Assembly: GCA_012735405.1 (NCBI GenBank)
Contig: JAAYHM010000049.1
Coordinates: forward strand, 1-47,404
Direction of reading: 5' to 3'
DNA: 47,404 nt
Origin: Tissierellia bacterium
GTDB taxonomy: Bacteria; Bacillota; Clostridia; Tissierellales; Tepidimicrobiaceae
The position numbers were made by a program, and so were the translations under genes. The number at the start of each line of letters is the position of its first letter. The first letter of the stretch is position 1. A model generated the notes under the pieces. It searched no databases. It had not been told where the DNA came from and saw only the letters and a program-made list of their open reading frames with translations. Positions 19,411 to 29,457 of the stretch are shown piece after piece.

Positions 19411-19446
19411 AAAAACACAGTTTTCCATTATGAAAACTGTGTTTTT
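19411..19446. terminator. Hairpin AAAAACACAGTTTTC/GAAAACTGTGTTTTT
   Basis: Inverted repeat with A/T tracts, between opp and the yqeC-like gene. Confidence 0.6.
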
Positions 19447-19538
19447 ATAAATATATTGACATCTATGTTACTGGGGGAGTCAATAATAGATGTCTGGTGA
19501 AAGATTACCAACTATGGCAATCTGGTTAGCTGTATAAT

Positions 19539-20495
19539 TTAATATAAGTGGCATGCTACAAAATGGTCCTTTTCCAATTCCTTTAACTCAGGTGTAATCT
19601 GACTACACTTGTCCATGGCATATACACACCTTTTATTAAACTTACATCCTGCTGGTGGATTAATAGGGCTTGGAACTTCTCCTTCCAATTTAATCCTTTT
19701 CCTTGTATCTTCTATTTTAGGATCTGGAATTGGTATGGCTGATATTAAGGCCTTTGTATAAGGATGTAGCGGTTTTTTATATATATTAGCACTTGGGGCC
19801 AACTCTACTATTGAACCTAGATACATAACCCCTACCCTATCTGAAATATGTTTTACCATGGATAAATCATGGGATATAAACAAATAGGCAAGTCCCATTT
19901 CATTTTGCAGCTTTATCAATAGATTAACTATCTGAGCCTGAATGGATACATCTAGGGCTGATATAGGCTCATCACAAACTATAAATTTAGGTTCTACCGC
20001 CAAGGCCCTTGCTATACCAATCCTTTGCCTTTGCCCACCTGATAGCTCATGAGGAAATCTGGAAGCATGTTCCTGATTTAATCCAACTGTATGAAGCAGT
20101 TCATTAATTTTTTCTTCCCTTTCCTTGTTACTTAAGTTAAAATGCACATCCATACCTTCCCCAATTATCTCCCCTATGGTCATCCTTGGGTCCAAAGATG
20201 CATAAGGGTCCTGAAAAATCATCTGTGCATCTTTCTTAAAATTAAGCTTATCCTTTTTCCCCATAGCATGTACATCTTTTCCATCAAAATACACATGACC
20301 ATCTGTAGCATCATAAAGACCGAGTATAGTCCTTCCACAAGTAGTTTTACCACAGCCAGATTCTCCCACCAATCCTAAAGTTTCTCCTCTTTTTATATTA
20401 AAGCTCACATCATCTACAGCCTTTAATACCTTGTTCTTCCCAACATTAAAGTATTTTTTTAGATTCACCACTTCTACAAGATTTTCCTTAGCCAT
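19539..20495 (-). CDS. oppF: Oligopeptide ABC transporter ATP-binding protein
   Basis: 318 aa; GESGCGKTTCGRTILGLYD, LSGGQRQRIGIARALA, C-terminal oligo_HPY domain. Confidence 0.92.
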   Translation of the reverse strand: MAKENLVEVVNLKKYFNVGKNKVLKAVDDVSFNIKRGETLGLVGESGCGKTTCGRTILGLYDATDGHVYFDGKDVHAMGKKDKLNFKKDAQMIFQDPYASLDPRMTIGEIIGEGMDVHFNLSNKEREEKINELLHTVGLNQEHASRFPHELSGGQRQRIGIARALAVEPKFIVCDEPISALDVSIQAQIVNLLIKLQNEMGLAYLFISHDLSMVKHISDRVGVMYLGSIVELAPSANIYKKPLHPYTKALISAIPIPDPKIEDTRKRIKLEGEVPSPINPPAGCKFNKRCVYAMDKCSQITPELKELEKDHFVACHLY

Positions 20496-21516
20496 TTATT
20501 TCACCTCTCACAACTTCTGATCGATTAACTTTAGGTGCATCAGGGTGTTGTAACCAGCAGCATAAACTATGGGTAGGAGATAGCTGGGTTGTTTCAGGCT
20601 TTCTTTCCAAACATATTTCCATTGCATATTCACATCTGGAACTAAAGGCACATCCCTTTAAAGGTAAGATTAAATCTGGTGGAGTACCTCCTAAAGAATA
20701 TAATTCCTGCTTGCTCTCAGTGTCCAATCTGGGAACTGAATTTAATAATGCCCAGGTATAAGGATGCATACTCTTGTAAAAAATTTCTTCTCTGGTACCT
20801 CTTTCTATTATTTCTCCTGCATACATAACCTGTACCTTATCTGCAAAATTAGCTACAACTCCCAAGTCATGGGTTATCAATATTATGGCTGTATTAAATT
20901 TATCTTTTAATTCATTTAACAAATCCATTATTTGTGCCTGTATAGTAACATCCAATGCAGTTGTTGGTTCATCTGCTATTAGAATCTTTGGATTACATGA
21001 AATGGCCATGGCTATCATGACCCTTTGTCTCATTCCTCCAGAAAGTTGATGGGGATAATTGTTTATCCTTACTTCTGGATTAGGTATATTTACAATTTTT
21101 AAAAGCTCAATTGCTTCTTTTTTTGCCTCTATTTTATTCATTCCCTTGTGTATCTGCAATGTTTCCATTATCTGTTTACCTACAGTCATGGTAGGGTTTA
21201 GAGAAGTCATAGGATCCTGAAAAATCATGCTAACATCTGCACCTCTAAAGGACTTTAGCCTTTTTCTATTCATTTTCACTATATCTTCTTTCCCATCAAA
21301 TATTATTTGAGAACCTGGTTTTATTTCTGCTGGAGGCTCCTTTAATAATCTCATTATGGACTTTGCAGTAACCGTTTTACCACAGCCAGACTCTCCAACT
21401 ATTGCCAGGGATTCACCTCTATGTAAGTCGAAGCTTACACCCCTTACAGCCTTTACTTCTCCTGCATAGGTATGGAATGAAATATTTAAATCTTTTACTT
21501 CAAGTATTTTCTCCAT
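20488..21516 (-). CDS. oppD: Oligopeptide ABC transporter ATP-binding protein
   Basis: 342 aa; GESGCGKTVTAKSIMRLL, LSGGMRQRVMIAMAIS, CAFSSRCEYAMEIC. Confidence 0.92.
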   Translation of the reverse strand: MEKILEVKDLNISFHTYAGEVKAVRGVSFDLHRGESLAIVGESGCGKTVTAKSIMRLLKEPPAEIKPGSQIIFDGKEDIVKMNRKRLKSFRGADVSMIFQDPMTSLNPTMTVGKQIMETLQIHKGMNKIEAKKEAIELLKIVNIPNPEVRINNYPHQLSGGMRQRVMIAMAISCNPKILIADEPTTALDVTIQAQIMDLLNELKDKFNTAIILITHDLGVVANFADKVQVMYAGEIIERGTREEIFYKSMHPYTWALLNSVPRLDTESKQELYSLGGTPPDLILPLKGCAFSSRCEYAMEICLERKPETTQLSPTHSLCCWLQHPDAPKVNRSEVVRGEING

Positions 21517-21531
21517 TTTTCCTTTCCTCCC

Positions 21532-22452
21532 TTATTCTCTTAATCTTGGGTCTAGTGCATCCCTTAGACCGTCACCTAAAAGGGTAAAAGATAGCATTGT
21601 TAAAGCAATCATCAAGCCTGGGAAAAATAATTGATATGGATAAAATATAAATTTTTGTTGTGCTGCTGATGCTAATGCACCCCAAGAAGTATTGGGAGGT
21701 TGTATTCCAAGTCCTATAAAGGATAAAAAGGATTCTGAAAATATATAATTAGGAATACTAAAGCTTATAGATACTATTAATACATTCAATACATTAGGTA
21801 TTAAATGCCTTATGATTATTTTTGATGGCTTTACACCAAGTGTTTCAGCTGCCATTATGTATTCCTGAGATTTTATCTGTAGCATCTGCCCTCTAACCAT
21901 ACGGGCAGTACCACACCAGCCTGTTAAGGTTAGAGCAATTAACATAGATCCTAAACTTTTTGAGTCTGTTACTATTGAAACCAATATTACAACCAATAAG
22001 TAGGGAATGCTATAAAGTATTTCCACTATCCTCATCATAATATTATCTACTTTACCCCCAAAGTAGGCTGCAATTCCACCATAAATAGTACCTACTATTG
22101 CAGATATAAGTGCTCCTGTAATACCTATTATTATAGACACCCTACCTGCCTGCCAAACTCTAGAAAATAAATCCCTTCCTAATTCATCAGTCCCAAACCA
22201 ATGTTCACTACTTGGAGGCTGATTTAAACTTTTAGGGTCTACCTCTTCATACTCATATCCACTAATTATTGGTCCTATAATGGACATAATTATAATCAGA
22301 GATAATATAATTAAGGACAAGATAGCCACCTTATTTGTTTTTAATCTTCTCCAGGCATCCTGCCAATAGCTTATTTGTGGCCTTGCCATTTTTTCTGCTT
22401 CCTTAGAATCTATTTCAACTCTTCTAAATTTATCCTTTGGAATTGCTTCCAT
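21532..22452 (-). CDS. oppC: Oligopeptide ABC transporter permease
   Basis: 306 aa; HWFGTDELGRDLFSRVWQAGRVSI, BPD_transp_1-type. Confidence 0.92.
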   Translation of the reverse strand: MEAIPKDKFRRVEIDSKEAEKMARPQISYWQDAWRRLKTNKVAILSLIILSLIIIMSIIGPIISGYEYEEVDPKSLNQPPSSEHWFGTDELGRDLFSRVWQAGRVSIIIGITGALISAIVGTIYGGIAAYFGGKVDNIMMRIVEILYSIPYLLVVILVSIVTDSKSLGSMLIALTLTGWCGTARMVRGQMLQIKSQEYIMAAETLGVKPSKIIIRHLIPNVLNVLIVSISFSIPNYIFSESFLSFIGLGIQPPNTSWGALASAAQQKFIFYPYQLFFPGLMIALTMLSFTLLGDGLRDALDPRLRE

Positions 22453-22467
22453 GGTTAAACCTCCCGT

Positions 22468-23403
22468 CTATTCATTGTCATTTGATACTCTTATTCTTGG
22501 GTCTACTATTCCATATAATATGTCTGTCACTAATTGAGCCACTACAAATATAGCTGCATAAAAAACGGTAGTTCCTATAATCATAGTATAGTCCCTATCA
22601 TTAATGGAAGTTATGTAATAGGAACCTAGACCTGGAATTCCAAATATACGTTCTATTACAAAGGATCCCGTAAATATTCCGGCTATTTGTGGGCCTAGTA
22701 TGGTAATAACTGGAAGTATAGCATTTCTAAGAATATGCTTTGTTATCAGACTAAAGGTACCAACACCTTTTGCTTGAGCTGTAAGTATATAGTCCTGGTT
22801 AATTACTTCCAATACGTTTGATCTCATATATCTTGCATAGGTAGCTATTGGACTGAAAGCTAGGGCAATAGTAGGAAGAATGGTGTGTTTCATATCTCCC
22901 CATCCTGTAGTTGGTAATAGTTGAAATTTAACTGTGAAAGTATATTGCAACAATGAAGCAATTATAAATGAAGGAACTGTCACTCCCAGAATTGCAATAA
23001 ACATAACAAGATAGTCAGGCCACTTGTTTCTAAAAAGTGCAGCAATTATACCTAAAGTAATACCAATAACAATTCCTAATGATATGGCTTGTACCCCAAC
23101 CCTTCCTGATACCTTGGAATTATTCAGTACCGTTTCAGTAACAGATCTGCCAGGGTATCTTAAGGATTCTCCCAGGTTTCCTTCCGTAAATACATTTTTT
23201 AAAAACTTTCCATATTGAACTATGACTGGCTGATCTAAACCATATTTTTTATAGTAATTTGCCTTTACCTGCTCTGGTAAGTTCTTAGCCATATGTGCCA
23301 ATGGGTCTCCAGGTATGCTATGCATTAAAAAAAATGTAATGGTTGTTATAATAAACAAAGTTAATAGCATGTATATTATTCTTTTTACTATATATCTGCC
23401 CAT
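22468..23403 (-). CDS. oppB: Oligopeptide ABC transporter permease
   Basis: 311 aa; MGRYIVKRIIYMLLTLFIITTITFFLMHSIPGDP. Confidence 0.92.
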   Translation of the reverse strand: MGRYIVKRIIYMLLTLFIITTITFFLMHSIPGDPLAHMAKNLPEQVKANYYKKYGLDQPVIVQYGKFLKNVFTEGNLGESLRYPGRSVTETVLNNSKVSGRVGVQAISLGIVIGITLGIIAALFRNKWPDYLVMFIAILGVTVPSFIIASLLQYTFTVKFQLLPTTGWGDMKHTILPTIALAFSPIATYARYMRSNVLEVINQDYILTAQAKGVGTFSLITKHILRNAILPVITILGPQIAGIFTGSFVIERIFGIPGLGSYYITSINDRDYTMIIGTTVFYAAIFVVAQLVTDILYGIVDPRIRVSNDNE

Positions 23404-23474
23404 TAATGCTATTCTCCTTCCTTAGATTTTAAGATAGTAGTTTGTCCACAGACAAACTACTATCTTCCCCTTCC

Positions 23475-25166
23475 TTATCTGCCTTGAGTAAATCCATATT
23501 TAAAGCCTTGTGTATTGAAATCTGTTACTCCAACATTATTTACGTATTTGTATCTGAATACATTAGTTTTTGCAAATACTACCGGAGCAACTGGAGATTC
23601 ATCCATTAATATTTCCTCTGCTTCCTTATAGTATTCTAAACGTTTTCCATGGTCTAATTCCTGACCAGCTAATCTTATTAATTCATCATATCTTTCATTT
23701 TTCCATCCAGTTCTTATGGCTGTTGAGGTTGATTCTAATAAATTCATCATAGTTGATGGGTCATTGTAATCTGCTGTCCAAGCCATGTATCCTATTTGGA
23801 ACTCTCCCTTGTTAACATTTGAATCGAATATTGGCCATTCTAATTGTTCAATTTTTACTTCAACTCCAAGATTCTTCTTGAAAACTTGTTGTATATATTC
23901 ACCAAAGGTTCTAAACCACTGGTCTGTTCCTCCTAAGGAGAAGGTTACATCTAAATTTTCTGGATTTGTATCCATGCCTAGCTCTTCCAACCCTTTAATT
24001 AATAATTCCTTTGGATCTGGATTTTGTTCCTTGATAGCTCTTAGTGGCTCGTCAACCTTTGCCCTATATTCGTCTTCACCAATTAACACACTTGGTGGTG
24101 TCCAGCCATATGCAGGAACATGTACTCCATTAAATATTACTTCTGCTATTTCTTCCCTGTCAATTGCAAGAGAAAATGCTTTCCTTACATTAGCATTTTG
24201 GAACAGTTCATCTTGTGTATTGAAAAATACATAGTTTACAGATGGTCTAACTACTTCAATATGATTTAGATTTTCATCCTCTGAAAATCTCTTTAACCAA
24301 TCTGGATCGTTAACACCCGCCTGGTCTACAGAACGGTTTGCTAATGAATTATAAGCTGAATTCCTGTCTTCTATTATTTTGTAGCTTACTGTTTCCAGAT
24401 TTACTGAATCTGCGTCCCAATAACTTGGATTCTTAGTTAAAATTACTTCACTATTATGTATCCATTGTGAAACCACAAAGGGACCATTATATACCAGAGT
24501 ATCAGGTTCTGTACCAAAAGTATCTCCATATTGTTCTACTATATCTTTTCTTTGTGCAAACATTACCCTTTGATAAGTTAATTGTTCAAAATATGGGGTT
24601 GGATATTCAAGGGTTATTTCTAAAGTATTTTCATCTAAAGCCTTAACTCCTAGTTCATCTACTGGCAGTTCTCCAGCAATTACCTTTTCCGCATTCTTTA
24701 TAGGAGTTAATAAGAATGAGAAAGGTGATGCTGTATTTGGGTCTGCACTTCTTTTAATACCGTATTCATAATCCTGGGCGGTAACCTTTTCCCCATCTGA
24801 CCAATAGTTTTCTCTTAATTTAAAAGTCCAAACTAAACCATCTTCACTTACTTCCCACTCTTCAGCACCGGCTGGTACTAATTTGGTATTTTGGTTCTCA
24901 TCTTCCTCTAATCTTGTTAATGGTTCCATTACATTAACTAGTACACTATTTGAATACATGTCTGAACCTTTAGAAGGATCTAATGTACTTGGCTCAGCAT
25001 CTAAAATAAAATTAAGATACTGTTCACTGTCTAAGCCATTTGATACTTGTCCTTCATCTACAGGTTCTCCTCCTGTTTCCTGGTCTTCTTTGCCACTACA
25101 TCCTACTAACCCAGTTATTATTAGAGTTAGTACAAGAAACAGGGATAAAAATTTTTTATTCTTCAT
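23475..25166 (-). CDS. oppA: Oligopeptide ABC transporter substrate-binding protein
   Basis: 563 aa lipoprotein (LVGCSG); SBP_bac_5 features (EPSTLDPSKGSD...). Confidence 0.92.
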   Translation of the reverse strand: MKNKKFLSLFLVLTLIITGLVGCSGKEDQETGGEPVDEGQVSNGLDSEQYLNFILDAEPSTLDPSKGSDMYSNSVLVNVMEPLTRLEEDENQNTKLVPAGAEEWEVSEDGLVWTFKLRENYWSDGEKVTAQDYEYGIKRSADPNTASPFSFLLTPIKNAEKVIAGELPVDELGVKALDENTLEITLEYPTPYFEQLTYQRVMFAQRKDIVEQYGDTFGTEPDTLVYNGPFVVSQWIHNSEVILTKNPSYWDADSVNLETVSYKIIEDRNSAYNSLANRSVDQAGVNDPDWLKRFSEDENLNHIEVVRPSVNYVFFNTQDELFQNANVRKAFSLAIDREEIAEVIFNGVHVPAYGWTPPSVLIGEDEYRAKVDEPLRAIKEQNPDPKELLIKGLEELGMDTNPENLDVTFSLGGTDQWFRTFGEYIQQVFKKNLGVEVKIEQLEWPIFDSNVNKGEFQIGYMAWTADYNDPSTMMNLLESTSTAIRTGWKNERYDELIRLAGQELDHGKRLEYYKEAEEILMDESPVAPVVFAKTNVFRYKYVNNVGVTDFNTQGFKYGFTQGR

Positions 25167-25629
25167 CGAAATCCCTCCTGTTTTTTGTATATATGTTGTA
25201 AAATAAATAGGGTGTAGTTAAATTTTTAACTACCCGCTTAATTATAGAATATTTTCTAACATGTGTCAATATTTTCTAACATCCTTCTAATTCCTTAAAA
25301 TCTTCTTATTTTCCCTTAGTGCAATTATTTTCAGCAATTTATTAATATTAAGGCTAAAAATTAAGTTTTTCACCCTGATGGGATATTTTCCCTTAATATT
25401 TCCATTTTATCCGCATATATATGAATTTCTTTGTATTTTCCCATTTATTTTAACTAATCTTTGTAAAGCTTGGATTTTTATGAATTTACTGTAATTTCTT
25501 AATTTTACAATATTGTTAGAAATTTAACTACCATCCTTTTACTTCTTTCATTTTTAAAAATATTATGTTATCATTATATAAATGTCCAATATAGTAAACA
25601 AATTTACAAGAATGAAAGGAGTTAATTAG

Positions 25630-26685
25630 GTGAATTACAAAATTGAATATAATAAGGCCATAGAATTTGTAGAAGCTATGTTTAAATATGCAATTAATAG
25701 GTACTATGAAGTAAACTGGAGAAGAAATATAATTGAGGAAAATCTACCTAAAAATATTTTGGATTTCGCTCCAAGCAAAAAAGTAAAGGAATGGCTCAAA
25801 TATATAGATGATAATATATCTCCCATTTTTAGGAATGATTTAATATTTATATCTACTATTACTATAGATATGATAGATGTAGCCGTTAAAATAATACTGG
25901 AAGAAGATTTAAAGGAACCTTTAATACTAATAGAGTATCTTAAATCCTTAGAAGCAAATGAATTAATCAGATTAATATTTAATAGATTTGATATAGACCT
26001 GCCCTTTAACAGTGATGATGTACTAATAAAAAATGCTTTAATGAACAGATATGATGAAGAAAGGGCCTTGAATTTTATACTAATTAAGAATCATCCAGAA
26101 GAATATAAGAACAAAGTTATAGAAGTATATGAAACCTTTTATCGCTTATATTATGAACCCTTTGAAGAAAAGGTCTACAAATTTATGGAAGAAAAATGCA
26201 GGAAACACAATGAATTATTTCAAAAAGATCCTATTGATTTTTTAAATACTATAGGCTTAGCCGACTATACTGAATTTATTACTAAAGAAAAGAAATTAAG
26301 GATGATTGAAAGCTTTTACATAGATCTGGGCCTTTTTCATTATTATGTTGATGACACTTTTGTAATCCTATTTGGCCATTCAATTGAGCACAAATTTAAT
26401 CATAAGCTAAATCAAGAACAGTGTATTAATTTATTTAAGGCTCTGTCTGATGAAACCAGGCTGGAGATTATTAAAATTACCAGTAAACGTCCCTGGTATA
26501 ACAGGGAGTTGGCAGATTATTTCAATCTGTCAACTGCCACCTTATCATATCATTTAAACCTGTTATTAAATCTTGGAATACTAAATTTTGAACCAAGTAT
26601 AAAAAATAGATACTATTATACTACAAATAAGAAAAATCTAAAAAAATTATTTGACCTGGCCTATAAAACAATAGTAGAACAATAA
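25630..26685 (+). CDS. ArsR-type winged-helix protein with a long N-terminal domain
   Basis: 351 aa; C-terminal CINLFKALSDETRLEIIKITSKRPWYNRELADYFNLSTATLSYHLNLLLNLGIL. Confidence 0.85.
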   Translation: MNYKIEYNKAIEFVEAMFKYAINRYYEVNWRRNIIEENLPKNILDFAPSKKVKEWLKYIDDNISPIFRNDLIFISTITIDMIDVAVKIILEEDLKEPLILIEYLKSLEANELIRLIFNRFDIDLPFNSDDVLIKNALMNRYDEERALNFILIKNHPEEYKNKVIEVYETFYRLYYEPFEEKVYKFMEEKCRKHNELFQKDPIDFLNTIGLADYTEFITKEKKLRMIESFYIDLGLFHYYVDDTFVILFGHSIEHKFNHKLNQEQCINLFKALSDETRLEIIKITSKRPWYNRELADYFNLSTATLSYHLNLLLNLGILNFEPSIKNRYYYTTNKKNLKKLFDLAYKTIVEQ

Positions 26686-26698
26686 AAGTATCCATTAA

Positions 26699-26736
26699 AA
26701 AAGCTTGCAACTTATAGAAAGTTGCAAGCTTTTTTT
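26699..26736 (+). terminator. Bidirectional terminator between the ArsR gene and panE
   Basis: AAAAAGCTTGCAACTT...AAGTTGCAAGCTTTTTTTT. Confidence 0.85.
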
Positions 26737-27662
26737 TACATCTTTTCCTTCATTAAAACTAGATTAGTAAGCACTTTATTTACAGGCGTATCAATATTGT
26801 ATTTTTCTCCTTCTCTTACTATGGCTCCACTTATATTCATTATTTCAGTCTTTCTTCCATTTAAAATGTCTGCCAGCATTGAAGAGATATTTTCTCCAGT
26901 ATTTTTTGCAACTTCTTTAAAGTGCTCTACTGCATTAGGATAACCAAGCTTAATTCCCTTAGCTTCTGCAATTTTTACCCCTTCCTTTACAGCTTCTACT
27001 GCTATCCATTCAGTTTCAGGATAATCCAGTATTTGGCCATTTTTTAAGCCAGTTAGGGCTGTTACTGCATTAATTCCTAAATTGACCAATAGTTTATCCC
27101 ATATAACGCCCATTACATTATCAGATACTGTTACTGGGTCCAGTTTTGCTTCTTTAAATGTTTTAGCTATTAGGTTTATCCTATCCGTTATACTTCCATC
27201 TAGTTCGCCAATTACAGTATCCCCATGGCCAGCGTGTCTTACCTTGCCTGGACCTAGCATACTACTACCATGGGAGGTTGTACCGGCAATAATCTGTTCT
27301 ACAGGTACAACAGCAGAAATTTTTTCTATATTACCTAAACCATTTTGGAGGGTCAGCACAGTTGTGTTTTCTCCTATAATAGATTTGTTCTGCTGCACTG
27401 CTATATCTGTTATTGTAGATTTTACAAATACTATAGCCAAATCAACTACTCCAACTTCTTCAGCATTAGTAGTAGCTTTTATTCCCTTAATATATCTAAT
27501 TCCATTGGGATCCTCAATATATAAGCCATGCTTATTTATATTATCAACATGTTCCTTGTATACATCAATAAAGTACACTTCATTTCCTGCTTCTGCAAGA
27601 AAACCTCCATAAATACTACCCATTGACCCAGCACCAATAATTGCTATTTTCAAATACATCAT
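26736..27662 (-). CDS. panE: 2-dehydropantoate 2-reductase (ketopantoate reductase) family
   Basis: 308 aa; KIAIIGAGSMGSIYGGFLAEAGNEVYFIDVYKEHVD, LTLQNGLGNIEK, KLLVNLGINAVTALTG. Confidence 0.85.
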   Translation of the reverse strand: MMYLKIAIIGAGSMGSIYGGFLAEAGNEVYFIDVYKEHVDNINKHGLYIEDPNGIRYIKGIKATTNAEEVGVVDLAIVFVKSTITDIAVQQNKSIIGENTTVLTLQNGLGNIEKISAVVPVEQIIAGTTSHGSSMLGPGKVRHAGHGDTVIGELDGSITDRINLIAKTFKEAKLDPVTVSDNVMGVIWDKLLVNLGINAVTALTGLKNGQILDYPETEWIAVEAVKEGVKIAEAKGIKLGYPNAVEHFKEVAKNTGENISSMLADILNGRKTEIMNISGAIVREGEKYNIDTPVNKVLTNLVLMKEKM

Positions 27663-27714
27663 CCCCCTTGATTAACATAGGCAAGCATGCGGAAACACTT
27701 TATTACATCAGTAA

Positions 27715-28566
27715 TTACTCAAATTCTTTAAATAGCTTTTCAAAGTCTTCAATTGAGTCTTTTATATGGTAAACATGTTGATCTTCTGGGAATCTTCCAT
27801 TTCTAACATCATCTGCATATTCTTTAAATGCATTTATCACAACTTCAGCTATATTTGCATATTTCTTTACAAATTTTGGTGTAAAGGCTTGGAACATACC
27901 TAACATATCACCACAGATAATTAATTGACCATCACATGGTAAACCTGCACCAATTGAGTACACTGGAATGCTTAATTTTTTCCATATGAATTCTGTAACT
28001 TCAGGTGGTACTGCTTCTAATAGTAAGGCACGTGCTCCTGCTTCTTCAACAGCTATTGCATCCTTAATCAGTTCCCTTGCACTATCTACAGTTCTACCTT
28101 GAGCCTTAAAGCCTCCTAATTGGCCTGAACTTTGTGGGGTTAATCCAATATGGCCAAATACAGTGATTCCTGCATCAGATATAGCCTTTATTCTACTTGC
28201 TACACGTCTTCCACCTTCTAGTTTTATTGCATCAACATCTGCTTCTTTTAATAGTCTTACTGCATTTCTTACTGCATCTTCATCAGAAGTTTGGTAAGAA
28301 CCAAAAGGCATGTCCCCTATTATATATGTATTTGGGGCTCCACGTCTTACTGCTTGACAATGGGATACACAATCATCCATTGTAACAGGTTCAGTGCCAT
28401 TATAGCCTAAAACAACCATTCCTAATGAGTCCCCTACAAGTATCATATCAATACCTGCTTGTTCTGCAAAGGAAGCCATTGGAAAATCATAGGCTGTTAC
28501 CCAGGTTGCTTTTTCTCCTTTTTCTTTCATCTTGTATAAATCTAATATACTTTTTTTCTTAGCCAT
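27715..28566 (-). CDS. panB: 3-methyl-2-oxobutanoate hydroxymethyltransferase family (paralog 1)
   Basis: 283 aa; VTAYDFPMASFAEQAGIDMILVGDSLGMVVLGY, GHIGLTPQSSGQLGGFKAQG, LLEAVPPE. Confidence 0.9.
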   Translation of the reverse strand: MAKKKSILDLYKMKEKGEKATWVTAYDFPMASFAEQAGIDMILVGDSLGMVVLGYNGTEPVTMDDCVSHCQAVRRGAPNTYIIGDMPFGSYQTSDEDAVRNAVRLLKEADVDAIKLEGGRRVASRIKAISDAGITVFGHIGLTPQSSGQLGGFKAQGRTVDSARELIKDAIAVEEAGARALLLEAVPPEVTEFIWKKLSIPVYSIGAGLPCDGQLIICGDMLGMFQAFTPKFVKKYANIAEVVINAFKEYADDVRNGRFPEDQHVYHIKDSIEDFEKLFKEFE

Positions 28567-28603
28567 TATTTTCCCTCCTGAATTTAATATTTGTATTTAA
28601 CTA

Positions 28604-29446
28604 CTAATCAAGCTTTGGAAGATCTTCTTCCTTCATATGGAAGGCTTCATCATTTGCTGGATATGAACCACTCTTAATATCAGCATTCCAAGCATTAAAT
28701 GCATCTACTATTACTTGCTTTAATTGAGCATATTGTCTTACAAATTTTGGTTTGAAATCACTAAATATTCCAAGCATATCGTAAGCATTTAAGTTAAATC
28801 CTACTGCAGAAGGACCTGAACCTGTACTTATTACAGGAATGCTTACAGATTTATCAATTAGCTCATTTAATTCTGCAGGTACTAATTCTACAAGTACACA
28901 GAAGGCTCCAGCTTCTTCAGCCGCTACAGCTTCCTTAACCAATCTTTCTGCAGTTTCTTTATTTTTACCTTGTAATTTGAAACCTCCTAAAGCTGCTGCA
29001 GTTTGTGGAGTTAACCCAATATGTGCCATAACAGGAATACCTACTTCTGTTACTGCCTTTATCTTGTCCATTATGCCAAGGCCGCCTTCCATTTTTACAC
29101 AGTCAGCACCTAATTTCATTAATTTTCCAGCATTTCTAATAGCCTCTTCCTTGCTAGCCTGATAGGACATAAAGGACATATCAGCAACTATGAATGTATT
29201 TGGAGCGCCTCTTCTTACGCATTTTAAGTGGTATTCCATATCTTCAATATTTACATGGGTTGTACCATCTAATCCTTGAACAATCATTCCTAGGGAGTCC
29301 CCTACAAGGATCATTTCACAATCAGATTCATCTACTAATTTTGCCATTTGGTAGTCATATACAGTTACCATACCAATCTTATCTTTGCTATTTTTCCTAT
29401 TCAAAATTTCTTGAATTGTTAGTTTTTTCTTTGCCATCTTATTCAC
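28604..29446 (-). CDS. panB: 3-methyl-2-oxobutanoate hydroxymethyltransferase family (paralog 2)
   Basis: 280 aa; VTVYDYQMAKLVDESDCEMILVGDSLGMIVQGLDGT, AHIGLTPQTAAALGGFKLQG, LVELVPAE; diverged STGSGPSAVG segment. Confidence 0.88.
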   Translation of the reverse strand: MNKMAKKKLTIQEILNRKNSKDKIGMVTVYDYQMAKLVDESDCEMILVGDSLGMIVQGLDGTTHVNIEDMEYHLKCVRRGAPNTFIVADMSFMSYQASKEEAIRNAGKLMKLGADCVKMEGGLGIMDKIKAVTEVGIPVMAHIGLTPQTAAALGGFKLQGKNKETAERLVKEAVAAEEAGAFCVLVELVPAELNELIDKSVSIPVISTGSGPSAVGFNLNAYDMLGIFSDFKPKFVRQYAQLKQVIVDAFNAWNADIKSGSYPANDEAFHMKEEDLPKLD

Positions 29447-29457
29447 TCTCCCTTTAA

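Noticed and set aside
19330-19428. N-terminal extension MENCVFYLPIFLIYLLITKYYYVIIKLFHQVVL of the yqeC-like ORF
   Set aside because: The upstream codons fall in a terminator-like hairpin and AT-rich leader; the family-like start is at MYLYEKLN after an RBS-like AGGTGG.
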